Source of the DNA: Calliphora vicina
Taxonomy: Eukaryota; Arthropoda; Insecta; Diptera; Calliphoridae
Assembly (NCBI RefSeq): GCF_958450345.1
Contig: NC_088780.1
Span: forward strand, 114,960,226 to 115,024,225
DNA: 64,000 nucleotides
Direction: 5' to 3'
A program made the position numbers and the translations under genes. The notes beneath the pieces are model-generated. The model was not told the DNA's origin and ran no database searches. It worked only from the letters and a program-made list of their open reading frames with translations. This document shows positions 11,351-22,021 of this stretch, in pieces. Each line of letters opens with the position of its first letter. Position 1 is the first letter of the stretch.

Positions 11351-12149
11351 ATCTACTCATTTTAATATTTACATCGAAAATTTTATTAGACAAAATGTTT
11401 TACCTACCGTAAAAATGCGAATTACGGGTTTTATTTTATAATTTATATTTTAGGGAATTAGTAGAAGCCTATCAATCATATTGTAGAAAATCAATTTGTT
11501 AAAAACTCAATAGTTAGGGAATTAAACAGTTTTTTGCTTCTCCTGAACAATCGGGGTTTTGCAGATAAACCACTTTGGATAAATGCCGTCGTTATATTTT
11601 CCAAGCCTTCTAGATTTTTTTTGAAAACATGAAATCTGAAATTATTCATTATTTACTTAAGAAATTATTTATAAGTGTTATGAAATCAAATCATAATATT
11701 TATGTTGAAACTTTTTTCTGTGTACTGTTCAGGTATTAAGAAAGAAATGTCCGCACAAATTTAGTTTTATTCGTGTTTCTTTGGCTAACGAACAATTATT
11801 TCAGTATTGAATTGACATTGTTTATTTAATCTGTACCATCCTAAGGTTTATTGATTGAGTGTTGTATTTTATATTTTAGAATTCAATTACTATGTGATTT
11901 TAAAAAAATATAGTAAGTGATGACTCAATTGTATACAATGCTTATTATGAAGTGGACTTTTATATAAATATTTGTTTTTTTTTGTTTGTTTGTTACGATT
12001 GACAATTAATCCCTACATGTGTAGTTAAGAGCAGTTTTATACATGTTGTATTAAGGCTTATGTGTATATAATATTCGCATATATAGTATGTGTTTATGCT
12101 GATATCTTTATATATATATAATTATTCTATACGTGTGTTAGTAACTGAA
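11351..12149. other. AT-rich stretch with a short coding-like echo
   Basis: Positions 11555-11590 (+) read ADKPLWINAV, the inverted partner of the remnant at 9062-9292. A TTTG-rich run lies at 11969-11993. The rest is featureless. Confidence 0.5.
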
Positions 12150-12362
12150 CTCCTCCTTAAGGACTGGGTCGATTTCGATTAAATTTATTGCGTGTGTTTG
12201 AGTGGGTCCCTGGACCCAAAATTGACCTGTATAGGTACAATGGGCATGGCAGCTCCCATACAAAGTAAAAATTTATTATTGCATATCTGGAGTACTATTA
12301 TAGTGGGAGTCTTCAAACTTTGTGTGAGCTATGGCAGAACAACGTTTGCCGGGAGAGCTAGT
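12150..12362 (+). mobile_element. Helitron-like 3' terminus
   Basis: The segment ends with a hairpin-forming GGCAGAACAACGTTTGCC at 12333, seven bases, and then CTAGT at 12358-12362. A short hairpin just upstream of CTRRT is the hallmark of Helitron 3' ends, and this GGCA..ACGTTTGCCGGG wording is widespread in insect non-autonomous copies. The stem has one G:T wobble. The base after CTAGT is A rather than the T expected for Helitrons, so the boundary may be eroded. The 5' end and any Rep/helicase sequence are absent. Confidence 0.5.
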
Positions 12363-12567
12363 ATCTATATAAGTACTTGAATGTATATAATATACCTTGT
12401 TGTAAATAATATTCAATACTTATAACTTAGCAAATGCTTTTTATATATGTGAGTTTAATGTATTGTGATCAAATACAAACAAATATAAAAAAATATGAAA
12501 AAAAAACAATAAAGTTTTTATTTAAACGTGTATAAAATTTCAAAAGCATTTATTTTTTAACGCTAGA

Positions 12568-13045
12568 AGGTATAACCAGGTCCGTGCAGACCTTTTGCTT
12601 ATAAAAGTGTATTTAGCTTTATTGTTTTTCGTGTTAGAGACAAATCCTTTCATGACTTCCTGGAGCAGCTTAGGACACAATGAGCAAAAAATCAAACCGA
12701 TTGTGGATCCGGGTTAGGCTAATCCAGATTTTCAAATATTTTGGTTCAAACGTCCAGGTCTGTGCATACCTATGAACAATTTGTACGTTAAGAAAAATTA
12801 AAACAGTAAACTATACACATGGAAGCTCTTTGCTATGTATAATGTAAGGGGATTGACAAATTAATAATGCATTAACATAATTGTGGTTTCATTGCATGTT
12901 TTGCAAAAAGCCGGTTTGTTCACAGCATTCACATGTCAGGTATTCCAAACAAACAATGCCAAACAAACAAATTTACACATACTTTAAGAGTCCTGACTAT
13001 TTATTTCCATATATGGGAGGTCTGCACAGAACTGATTAAACCGTT
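12568..13045. mobile_element. Small TIR element, about 480 bp
   Basis: GGTATAACCAGGTCCGTGCA at 12569 is mirrored by TCTGCACAGAACTGATTAAA near 13021. A third related word, CCAGGTCTGTGCATACC, lies inside at 12748. Arms are imperfect over about 27 bp. No open frame is inside. Confidence 0.5.
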
Positions 13046-13324
13046 TAGCTCAGAAAAACCCTTAGGTCTCCGAGGGTTAAGCTGAATTAACAAAAAAACA
13101 ATAATCATTTATGATAATTTTGAGTAGCTACTTATACAATAGATTTAAACTTATACGATAAATTCTAATGATAAATTTATTTTTTGGTAATTTAACAAAT
13201 GTGAGTTTTTTGTTTGTTTTAATGAATACAAACAAATTTACGATTTATCCATAAAAATTTATGTGATATAAAGCAAATTTCTATACACGAATTTTAGTAG
13301 AATTAAACTATTAAAACTCAATAT

Positions 13325-13718
13325 ATGATTTTCCAGAGCTACGGATGATTTTGTTGATTTTTGATATGAAACAGAGATATATTTTTTCACGCTGCGTATG
13401 AGTGTTGTGAAATTAATCATCAAATTCAATATGAATCATTCGCACTGGTTCATCTAAAGAGAGTCAACTCAAAATTTTTAAATTTGAATTTTTTGCAAGA
13501 AATCGATGTACAGTGGTCATATCTCAACTTTCATTGTAATGAATTAAAAAAAAACAGTTTTTTGCCTTTGAGTTGACTCTCTTTAGATGAACCAGTGCGA
13601 ATGATTCATATTGAATGTGAAGATTAATTTCACAACACTCATACGCAGCGTGGAAAATATATGTAGCTCTGTTTCATATCAAAAATCAACAAAATCATCT
13701 GTAGCTCTGGAAAATCAT
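13325..13718. repeat. Long inverted repeat, about 153-bp arms
   Basis: Left arm 13325-13478 and right arm 13566-13718 are near-perfect inverted copies (TGATTTTCCAGAGCTAC against GTAGCTCTGGAAAATCA; also GATGAACCAGTGCGAATGAT). A loop of about 88 bp separates them. The transcript would fold into a long stem. It abuts the next element by only seven bases. Confidence 0.9.
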
Positions 13719-13914
13719 TCTATTGTATTTACTAGATTTTCGTAAAAAACCGAAACCGACAATTATTCTTCGGTTTTTATTTTTAATATATTTTCAGTAG
13801 AAAAATTCAAAATTTTTCATCCATATTCTTTAAAAATAAATCGATGTAAGATTTTTTTAAATTTTTTAAATTGTATTACAATAATTGCTTCAGCAATAAC
13901 TGCAACCCAATTAA

Positions 13915-14660
13915 TAGAAAGAAATAGTACTATTAAGTCTCCCTTTGTGAATTAATACTAATTCAGGATATCACGTACATATATTGTTTCATGATTCATT
14001 GTAAATTGGATTTTAGCTCTTTCGAAACGTATTATTAGATTAAAGAAAGTACCATAAGATCCACATTTTTTATTCCCACTCAGCATCATGAATGCCTAAT
14101 TTCATATTTCTGGGTCAATTGTTATAGAAAATGCAAAAGAAAGGTACCACTAAAGTGGTACCTAACTAATTCAGAATCATGTGTGCATAATTTTTAATTT
14201 TAAGGTTTATTATTATAAAATATTAAAAAGTACCATTGCAATAAAGAAATAGTACCATTGAATATAGTACCTTTTTTAATTCGCATTCACTAAAACATAA
14301 CCGTGTTTCTAAGTACATCTTTATAGAATATTAAGAAAAGTATTATTAGTTGAAAAAAAGTACCTGTGAGTCCGTTTTTAAGTTTCTAACTGGGTCGGGA
14401 TCATATGTGTTTAATTTCCTGCTTATAGATTCATTATTATAAAGATTTAAAAAGATACCATTCGAAGAACGAAAAAATACTAATAGTTTTTGTTACCTCA
14501 ATATGATTAAGCATTTTTGATTCTTTCTTTACTCAGAAGCATATAAGCCAAATTTTATTTATATAAGTAAAATAATTTAATATAATAAAAATTACCATTA
14601 GAAGTACCTATGTTTGTTTTAGTTCCCCTTTTTAGGTATCATAATACCATTGAGCCGCCT
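13915..14660. repeat. Degenerate tandem repeats with AAAAGTACCATT core
   Basis: Units of roughly 85-130 bp share ATCATGTGTGCATAATTT, a run of A/T, TTATTATTATAAAA and AAAAAGTACCATT. The ATCATG words lie near 14089, 14177 and 14400, with many GTACC words between. Units have diverged widely, so the array is old. It lies wholly inside the hAT-like element. Confidence 0.65.
14142..14163. repeat. Perfect 9-bp-arm palindrome
   Basis: AGGTACCAC and GTGGTACCT flank TAAA, a 22-bp perfect hairpin inside the degenerate repeat array. Confidence 0.95.
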
Positions 14661-14701
14661 ATTCTTGATTATTTCTTTACTGAAACTTAAACATAGTTAA
14701 T

Positions 14702-14868
14702 AAACACATAGAACGGAAGGAGAGAGTAATATATATGGAAACATTACTCCCTTTTCACACATACGGGTGATAAATAACAAAATACATGCAATACATTCTC
14801 ATGAATTAGGTTTTTGACAACAGACTTAGGTTTTTGGCTCTCAGTTACCTATCTAGTTGTTGTCTATG
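14702..14868. repeat. Dispersed 167-bp repeat, copy 1
   Basis: It runs from AAACACATAGAACGGAAGG to ATCTAGTTGTTGTCTATG. A second copy at 46642-46808 is about 93-95% identical by eye. A small inverted pair (GAGAGTAATATATATGG against ATTACTCCC) lies near its left end. Flanking sequences differ, so it is an interspersed element. Confidence 0.85.
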
Positions 14869-15015
14869 ATTAAAATTTTTAAAAATTACACAGCCTTAAT
14901 ATTTAATAAATTATCACAAAACCGAAAAAAACCCGAAATCGATCGGTTTTCAATTTTTTAAAACCGAAACCGCGGTTTTGAAATTCTTCGTTTTTTTGGA
15001 AACTCTAGTATTTAC

Positions 15016-15829
15016 ATTAAAAGCAGTTTGAACAATGTTTCATTCGTACACGTTTTCATATTTAAATATGTTAATTTTTTGGTTTTTCAAATAAGATACC
15101 TCCAACGTATATGAGACTTAAGTGCCATTCCAAATGGCATAAGATATTACATTTTAATTGTCATTTCTTGCGAAATAATTGTTCGCAAAATTTTGTGACG
15201 CACGTTACAAAAACTGGAAGTAACATTAAAAGTTGAAGCGTTTTTTTTCGTTTTTTTTTCGTAATTTTAGAGAATTTTGCATAATAAAGCATACAAAACC
15301 TTATTCCTAAAAGAATGATGAATAAAAGAGAATTCTAATATAACTTATTTGCATAAAAAAACTTTTGCCGTTTTCATAAAAAGCCGAGAACATTTTGTGT
15401 CGCACGTTACGCAACGCTCGTTACAAATAATCTAGATTCTTGAAAACTATCTCCTTTTCCGTGAAAAGTTGTGAAAAATTTCATTCAAAGTGAAATTACT
15501 CAAAATTAATTTGTATTTAAATTGAATGGAGAAAAACACATTAAAAAATTAAATTTTTTTTTATCAAATTAAGATATCTGAGCTAGTGTTGTAATTTGTA
15601 ATCATTTTTGTATGAATGACCATCTAAATACATTTGTTTATATATAAAATGTAATATACATATCTAGTCTAATATTACAAATAAGAATTTCAAGTTTGAT
15701 TAATTTAAACATTTTTTTGTTGGTAGACTGTTTCTGGGACTTGCCCATATGTAAATAAATAGCTTTTCTAGAAATCCGTTAACTTGAATGCAATATTAAC
15801 TATGATGAAGTTGGACTAACAGTTCTAGA
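15016..15829. other. AT-rich stretch with repeated CGCACGTTAC words
   Basis: TTGTGACGCACGTTACAAA (15194) and TTGTGTCGCACGTTACGCAA (15397) recur about 200 bp apart in otherwise A/T-rich DNA, followed by CGCTCGTTAC. They look like subunits of an old repeat. Nothing coding is present. Confidence 0.45.
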
Positions 15830-15837
15830 GCTATTAG

Positions 15838-16765
15838 CATGGCAACCAAAAATATGCAATATTTATTCGCTTCAGACAATTTTATGCATATTTGCATATT
15901 TTTGCATATTTTGCTCTTTACAGCATATTTTTGCAAATTTGATTCATAACTGCATATTTTTGTTGCCTATTTTCTTTTTTTCATTATTTTGATTTCTTAA
16001 TATTGTTTAATTTTATTGTTTGAATTTTAATTTTTCTTTTCTATTATTTACTATTTTGTTAGGGTTCAAAGATAATTGGCCCATGTTAGTTACATTTAAA
16101 AGGAGAGAACCCATAATCGACTTATCTTCATTGAATTTTTGTTGACTTAAGGGAGCTTAATTCCCATATATTTGAATTAAATAAAAAAATTCACATACAA
16201 ATATCAATAAGAAAATTTTAAATCTTAAGTAAATACATATGGTCAATTCACAAAGTCTCTTATCAGTCATGATATCATAGTGTCCTAATATATCATGACT
16301 CGGCGGCTCGGCTTAACCGACTCTTAGGAATTAGGTGCAGGTCTTTGCTGGTTGGTTACGATAACACAATATACATAGGACATTTTTAGCTTGAAAAGCA
16401 ATAAAAACCATTGTGAAATATTAGGACATTATGACAATATGACATAATAAGAGACCTTGTGAATTGACCAATAGTAATTTATTGCAATAACAAAATTAAT
16501 TGAATCAAACTATTGTCATGAATTGAATCAAAATATTGCCATAGTCGTTAAATTCTAAATTTAATCATATGATAACCAAATTTAATTTATTAACTCAATA
16601 TTTTATTTAAACTTTAGTTATTTTTTTAATAAAACTTAGAAATCAAACCAAAAGCAACTATTTTTAAGTGCATATTTTTTATATTTTAAGATCATATTTT
16701 TCCTTTTTAAGTGCATTTTTTATGCCCATAAAACACTTCTTTAGAGTATAATTTTGGTTGCCCTG
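15838..16765. mobile_element. TIR element CAnGGCAACCAAAA, probably hAT
   Basis: The left end CATGGCAACCAAAAATAT and right end ATAATTTTGGTTGCCCTG are inverted. The interior is marked by repeated TTTGCATATTTTTGCATA words at the left and AAGTGCATATTTT words at the right. Flanks GCTATTAG (15830) and GTCATTAT (16766) agree at five of eight positions, which is compatible with a decayed hAT duplication. A smaller TIR element (16241-16469) is nested inside. Confidence 0.55.
16241..16469. mobile_element. Small TIR element GGTCAATTCACAA, copy 1
   Basis: The ends GGTCAATTCACAAAGTCTCT and AGAGACCTTGTGAATTGACC are inverted. The mirror continues for about 45 bp (TATCAGTCATGATATCATAG against ACAATATGACATAATAAGAG, and GTCCTAATAT against ATATTAGGAC). 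A 250-bp second copy at 27714-27963 shares the interior (GGCTTAACCGACTCTTAG, AAGCAATAAAAACCATTGTG). No coding content is seen. Confidence 0.85.
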
Positions 16766-16773
16766 GTCATTAT

Positions 16774-17107
16774 CAGTTTTAATTTAGGTATTTTGCATGC
16801 TTCTGTTAAAAAATATGAACTTTGAACTTTATCTAAACCATAAAATTCTAGAAAACTTACTGTTTTGTATGGCCGTGGTAAACATGTGTAACATATATTA
16901 TCGAAATCAGAAGAATTCAGAAAATTAATTTTTTGATAGAAATTTTTCCTTTCATCCGTATTATTATTAGTACAAGTAATTTAATAATATTTATTTCAAA
17001 AACTATTTTATTTTTTAGTTACTTATTTATGTTTCTTATTACATTTCATATTTTCAGTACATATACTCAAAAAAATAAAATCAGCTTTTATCAGTATTTG
17101 ATACATG
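16774..17107. other. AT-rich spacer, nothing recognised
   Basis: The 62-codon hydrophobic frame at 16933-17121 is A/T-driven (Ile/Phe/Ser) and runs into the next element, so it is not taken as a gene. Confidence 0.5.
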
Positions 17108-18179
17108 GTACTTACTATTAATCGATTAACCGTTAATCGGTTAACCGATTAATTTTGGACGGTTAACTGTTCGAATAATTTAAAATTTCTGATTTTCAAA
17201 TAACGAATAAACCGATTAATTTGTGTCGATTAACCGATTAGCCGAAATTTTCTTTTTTTTGCACTTTAACAAATTTTTTTGTATTTATGTTTCCCTTTCA
17301 ATTCAAATACAAATTTCAAAATAAAATAAGATATTTTTGAACATCCAATAAACATGACTAGTGATTATGTATAACAACTGACATATATTTGTACACTTTG
17401 TTTCTATTTACATGTATAGACGAAACTTTTTTTTGAAATGAGTATTTTATCATAACGAAACTATTAAATTAATCAAAATCTAAAACAATCCAAAAATATT
17501 CTTTATCATGCTTTTGATTTCTCCAACACATACAATCAGCGAGAATTTTTTTCCAAGAAAAGTTTTATTAAATCTAAAGAAAAAATCGTTTAAATTATAT
17601 TCTTTTTATAGAAGGTTATTTCAGAAGATCTCACTAAAACCCTAAAAAATTCACACATCGCTCATTTCCTGCAACAACGTCATAATTCCAAAAAAGTCGC
17701 TTCGAGAAAAACGTCTTTGAATGTTTTATGACATTTTACTATTTCTTAAATAAATTTTCAACAAATCATGCGATTTCAGAATGAATTTTAATTTTGATGT
17801 TTACAACAAAAAAAAAACTTTCACACAAAAAATAATTGACTTTTTTGAAAACTGATAAAACTATATGAAAAATTTAAGAACGGAGCATATTTTGTATTAC
17901 TCAGTTCAAAAAACACGGATTTTGAGTTATGGTGTTGTTGCGCAAATAGTCGATATGTTTACAAAAATTATCAAATACCTTATTTGCTGTTTTTTATGTT
18001 TTTGTACACAAAATTCGTTGTTCTATTTTCAATTTAAAATTAAAATAGAAATTATTCGATTAATTGAATAATTTTAAATTAACCGATTATTAACCGAATA
18101 AATCTAAACCTTGATTAATTATTTGCTCGATTAACCGATTAAACCAGAAACCCGATTAATTGAATACCCTAGTACTTAC
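17108..18179. mobile_element. hAT-like element rich in CGATTAACC, GTACTTAC duplication
   Basis: The element 17116-18171 is flanked by exact GTACTTAC at 17108-17115 and 18172-18179 (fits nTnnnnAn). The right end reads TTGAATACCCTA, the same terminal wording as the element at 56080-57596. The left end TATTAATCGATTAACC is more eroded. The first and last 120 bp contain many copies of (C)CGATTAAC, as subterminal binding-site arrays often do. The interior has no transposase. Confidence 0.75.
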
Positions 18180-18791
18180 TTTCAAATAATCCTTTATTAA
18201 TCTCACCAATTATGGTTACAAAACTTTGTTAAAACCGAATGTAGGAAAAAGCATTTCCATTATTTTTTCGCTTACTGTAAAGATTTGTTTATAACTTTAA
18301 CTGCAAAGTTGATGCTTGAACGTTTAAATAATTTTCAACCTAAAATGATACTTTTTAACAACTTTGAATTAAATAAACGCAAAACAAAAACAAATAATGA
18401 TTTTCTACCAAAGATTTAAGTATTAGTCTGATGTGTAATAGAAAGTTGATTCTGTTTGGCTTTTCATCGGCTGCATTTAAGTAATTTTGTTTTACTAAAA
18501 GTATTAAACAAAAAAATCGAAATAAGAGTAAACTTTTATGTTGTTTGGTATCTGATGACATTGAAATCTTTTAAGTAGGCTTAAGCTCTTAAGTGATTTA
18601 GCTAAAACAAATATGAAATAAAACACAAGGAACAACAAATTGGAAAATCAAAATGAACTCCTTTTTACAATGTATTTTTGCTATTACCCTCATGAAGTAT
18701 CAAATTATCATTGTATTGAAAAAAAATTGTATTAAAAAGAAGGCGTACCAAATACTGAGAAATTCCATACACTTATGCAATTTAAACTGTA
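18180..18791. other. AT-rich stretch, nothing recognised
   Basis: The 68-codon minus frame at 18355-18561 has no recognisable motif and is not supported. Confidence 0.45.
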
Positions 18792-19036
18792 CCCAATAAG
18801 CATTTTTACTGGAATTCAAGTTGAAAGCAAGTGTAATTCAAGCCTTGAATTTTACTCAAGCAATTGAATTACTGTTGTATTACACTTTATTGCAATAACA
18901 TTCTCTAGTAAAAAGAAAACATAAATTCAAGCCATATGTTATTTGAAAAAATTAAATATTTTTCAATTTGCATTCAAGTCAAATTCCAACAAAATGTTCA
19001 AGTACTTGAATTTTTGGGACTTTGGTGCTTATTGGG
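18792..19036. mobile_element. 245-bp TIR element CCCAATAAGCA with AATTCAAG repeats
   Basis: The ends CCCAATAAGCATTTTTACTG and CAAAG/GTGCTTATTGGG form an 11-bp perfect inverted repeat. Inside, AATTCAAG or TTGAATT occurs about eight times in both orientations. It is a typical non-autonomous DNA element. The target duplication is not clear. Confidence 0.75.
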
Positions 19037-19510
19037 TTTTTATTTAAAGAACAACAAATTTTTTTTGTAGAAAAATATAAACTTTTCAAAAAGGTCTGTA
19101 TGCATAGTTTATTATTTTTTCCACTCTCAAAGTACTTATTTACAAAAAAAAAGTTATTAATACATTATGCTTAAATGGTAAAAAATAAGATGAAAACTTT
19201 TTTAGCCTTGTGGAGTTTTCTCTTTTTTTCATTTTAGTGCTTGTATTTGTTATCAAAGCTCTTGTATTAATTATAATGTTTAAACGTGTATATTTTTAGC
19301 AAATAGTTTACTTCAACAACATTTTACGAGAACCAAGAACCCGCAACATCCCCATAAATGTAAAAAAAAATATGGACAAATGTTGGGATAAAAAAGCAAA
19401 CTTGTTACACTTCATCATCATAAGGCCTTTAGTCGTGAAATAAAAAATTCAACTATTTTCTCTTAACACTGACACTCGCTCATGCAATGTATAAAAAATA
19501 TATATAAACT
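19037..19510. other. AT-rich stretch, nothing recognised
   Basis: One 47-codon frame follows a TTTTTAG at 19298, but without a donor or family match it was not accepted. Confidence 0.45.
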
Positions 19511-19989
19511 AGGGTGGCCCTTATCTAGCTGAAAATTTTAGTAAAATCGGATAACATTAAATAGATTATAATTATAAAATAAAATTAATTGAAGTTTTGG
19601 GTCAAACTTAGGCTTTTCAATGTCCCGACCGTTTTTGATTTCCGGGAATCGGGAAATTTGTTTGTTTTAATACAACTTGAGCTTAATTCACTGAAATCAT
19701 AATTCAGAAATATCAGCCATTCATTCCGTAAATCCACTCATAACATCTATTTCTTTAGCTTCATTCAAACTCATTTATTTAAATTGAATTCATTCATCGT
19801 TAAATCATTCCTGTGAATGAATTAATTTTTATTAATTCAAATCTACTACAAATTGAATTCAAATGTTTTTTTTTCTTCATGCAGTTTTGCTTTGCTTTTA
19901 CTAATTTACAAAATGAATTGAAAAAAAAAATTACATAAGACTTTTTATATTTTGTTTTGATTTAAAAAGCTAGATTTTTTCTTAAAAAA

Positions 19990-20880
19990 AATATTTCTTT
20001 TATTTTGAAACATTATTACATCTTTCCCATCTTTCTGGCAATATATGGATTCAGAGCCAAAAGAGCTGCTCATCTTTTGAGCCTAAGAACGAATTGAGCC
20101 AATTTCTAAAGTGAAGCGGGTGAGGCAAAACATCCTAACCACTTCATTCTAAATACTTATTAACAAGTATTGTTACATGTGGTCGAGCGTTGTAATGATG
20201 GAATATTTCAGTTTCATGTCTGGCCGAATATTCTGGACGTTTTTCGGCCAATGCTCGATTCAAATGAATCAGTTGCATTTGGTACAGGTTTCCTGTGATA
20301 GTCTGGTCAGATTTCTGCAGATCATAAGAGATCAAACACTTTTGCTTCCACCAAATACAGAAAATTACCTTGGCGCCATGGATAACTGGCTTCGGAGTAA
20401 ATTCGGCAGGTTGGCCGAGTTTCACATACGATCTCTTACGCTTCGGATTATCGTAATGTATAAATTTTTCATCGCAAGTAAAAATTCGGTGGAAAAATTA
20501 TTCTCTTTTATAGCGTTGAAGCATAATTTCGGACATGAAAAATCGTCCCTCTAGGTCCCTCTAGGTGAATCTTGCTGATAGCAAACATTTTAAAATTGTT
20601 GCTTGAGTAGCTCCAAATAACTTTTCAAGCTTTTGTTGAGTTTTACAACAATCTTCATGGAGTAATGCCTCCAATTTTTGGTCCTCAAACTTTTTTGGCT
20701 TGCCCGGGCGATATTTGCCTTTCGTATCAAAATCACCACTTCTGAACCACACAAACCGATGGAGTACATTCACCATAAGCTTCGGTGAGCAATCGGTGTA
20801 CTTCAGCGGTATTTTTTTCAAGTTAAAGAAGTAAGCAAAAAAAAAAAACGTTGTTGTTTACACTATAATGTTCAATAACT
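19990..20880 (-). pseudogene. Mariner transposase, mauritiana-like, broken
   Basis: Read from 20880 down, the pieces follow a mariner transposase in order. NTAEVHRLLTEAYGECTPSV is the N-terminal helix-turn-helix. After a frame shift come WFRSGDFDTKGK and KFEDQKLEALLHEDCCKTQQ. The first catalytic Asp follows in DEKFIHYDNPKRKRSY, then HGAKVIFCIWW and LNRALAEKRPEYSARHETE. The segment that normally reads 'HDNARPH' here reads HHYNARPHV, so the second catalytic Asp is Tyr. The third-Asp region (usually Y-SPD-APSD-H-F) is deleted; the sequence jumps from DVLPHP to NWLNSFLGSKDEQ and LPERWERC, the normal C terminus. Several stops and frameshifts are present. Terminal repeats were not identified. The copy is certainly inactive. 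Confidence 0.9.
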
Positions 20881-21084
20881 AAGTGAGAATAAATGACAAA
20901 TATGAACCCTTCAAAATTACATATAAGTTATTAAAAACCGTCTTATTATTTACAAAATACAAAAGTTTTACCAAAAAAAAAATTTTAAAAATTACAATGA
21001 AATACCTCAATTTTGATAATACCCACCCATCAAAAACTTTCATTACAATGTAATGAGTTACTAACCTTGTTGCAAATTTGATCC

Positions 21085-21142
21085 CAATCGGAAGACATCG
21101 ATTTCAAAAGTTGGTTCACTTGACATGAAATCCCCCAAATGT
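21085..21142. repeat. Single end of the GGGGGATTTCAT element
   Basis: ATCGATTTCAAAAGTTGG...CTTGACATGAAATCCCCCA matches the left 55 bp (inverted) of the complete element at 45841-46116. Only this end is present. Confidence 0.8.
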
Positions 21143-21281
21143 ATATAAAAATCGCCGTATTGAATTTTATGAGGATCGGTCCTTAAGTAGTCATAGCTCC
21201 CACAATTTACTTGAAAATAAATAATACATTTTTTTGAGACTTTTTGGCATTGGTGTGAATTTATAATGGTTTATTGATGAC

Positions 21282-21620
21282 TAGAGTATCCAAAACCGAA
21301 AACTGGTTATAAACTCCACCGGTTTCGGTTTTTTTAACTTTTCGGTTTTTTGACAAACTGCTTTTTGTATCACGGTTAACCGGTTTTAATGAAATATATT
21401 TGCTAAAGCTCATTCAAATATATTTATGAAAAACTTTGATACCATTTTTAAAAATATTGATTTATTTTATAGAAAATTGTAGCATTTGACAATATTTCGT
21501 ATAAGATATAAAATAATTCCATAAAGAATTCAAAAATTTAATATAAAAGACAATAATCGAAACAGGTTTTTTCAAAAACACACTTTTTCGGTTAAACCGG
21601 AAACCGGTTTTTTAAATTTG
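21282..21620. mobile_element. Truncated hAT-like element with AACCGG-rich ends
   Basis: The block starts TAGAGTATCCAAAACCGAAA after TTGATGAC, which would fit nTnnnnAn. It contains many CCGGTTT and AACCGG words at both sides (21320-21390 and 21590-21615). The expected right terminus and second TTGATGAC are missing. The wording links it to the terminal regions of 13733-15007. Confidence 0.5.
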
Positions 21621-22002
21621 CTAAACGATTTTGCTCCAAATTTCAGCATTTATAAGTAAAAATCGAAAAATTGCAATATAAGGGTCACCCTAATACACAT
21701 ACAGATACTTTCATAAATAGACTCACATAAACTTGCATTGCTAGTCAAACACATTTAAGCAAATAACATAAAATTTACATTTATAACGGAACAGAAAGTA
21801 TGTACTTTTTCAGAAATCCTGTAAAGCGGGGCTGAGCAATCAGATTATGGAGCTGCATCTGAAAGCTATTGTGAAGGACCCAAATCCTCTAATACAGGGC
21901 TGACCAATTAGATAAGAGTGGTGTATTTAAATGATGATCCTCCTGTTCAAGTATAACAATTTGACCTATGGCGAAGGATCCTAGTGTTTCACTCTTTAGT
22001 TG

Positions 22003-22021
22003 ATATATATATATATATATT
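22003..22021. repeat. (TA)n microsatellite
   Basis: Nine TA units. Confidence 0.9.

Larger units (their letters stand above)
13725..15015. mobile_element. hAT-like non-autonomous element with GTATTTAC duplication
   Basis: The element 13733-15007 starts TAGATTTTCGTAAAAAACCG and ends CGTTTTTTTGGAAACTCTA. It is flanked by GTATTTAC at 13725-13732 and 15008-15015 (fits nTnnnnAn). Terminal regions are rich in ACCGAAACCG words in inverted orientation. The interior holds the degenerate AAAGTACCATT repeats and a 167-bp dispersed repeat. No transposase frame survives. Confidence 0.8.
19511..21692. mobile_element. Composite repeat bounded by family C ends
   Basis: AGGGTGGCCCTTAT at 19511 faces ATAAGGGTCACCCTA at 21677, matching the family C motif at 629. 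Between them lie CATTCA-rich DNA (19680-19870), a dead mariner, a 55-bp end of another small element and an AACCGG-rich block. The pair may be the true ends of an element that collected insertions, or two unrelated copies. Confidence 0.4.

Noticed and set aside
9182..11590. Large palindrome centred near 10.7 kb
   Set aside because: The ADKP-WINAV echoes are not equidistant from the inner inverted repeats, so a single simple palindrome does not explain them.
19299..19445. 47-codon frame after TTTTTAG
   Set aside because: No donor, no conservation evidence and no similarity; chance is likely.
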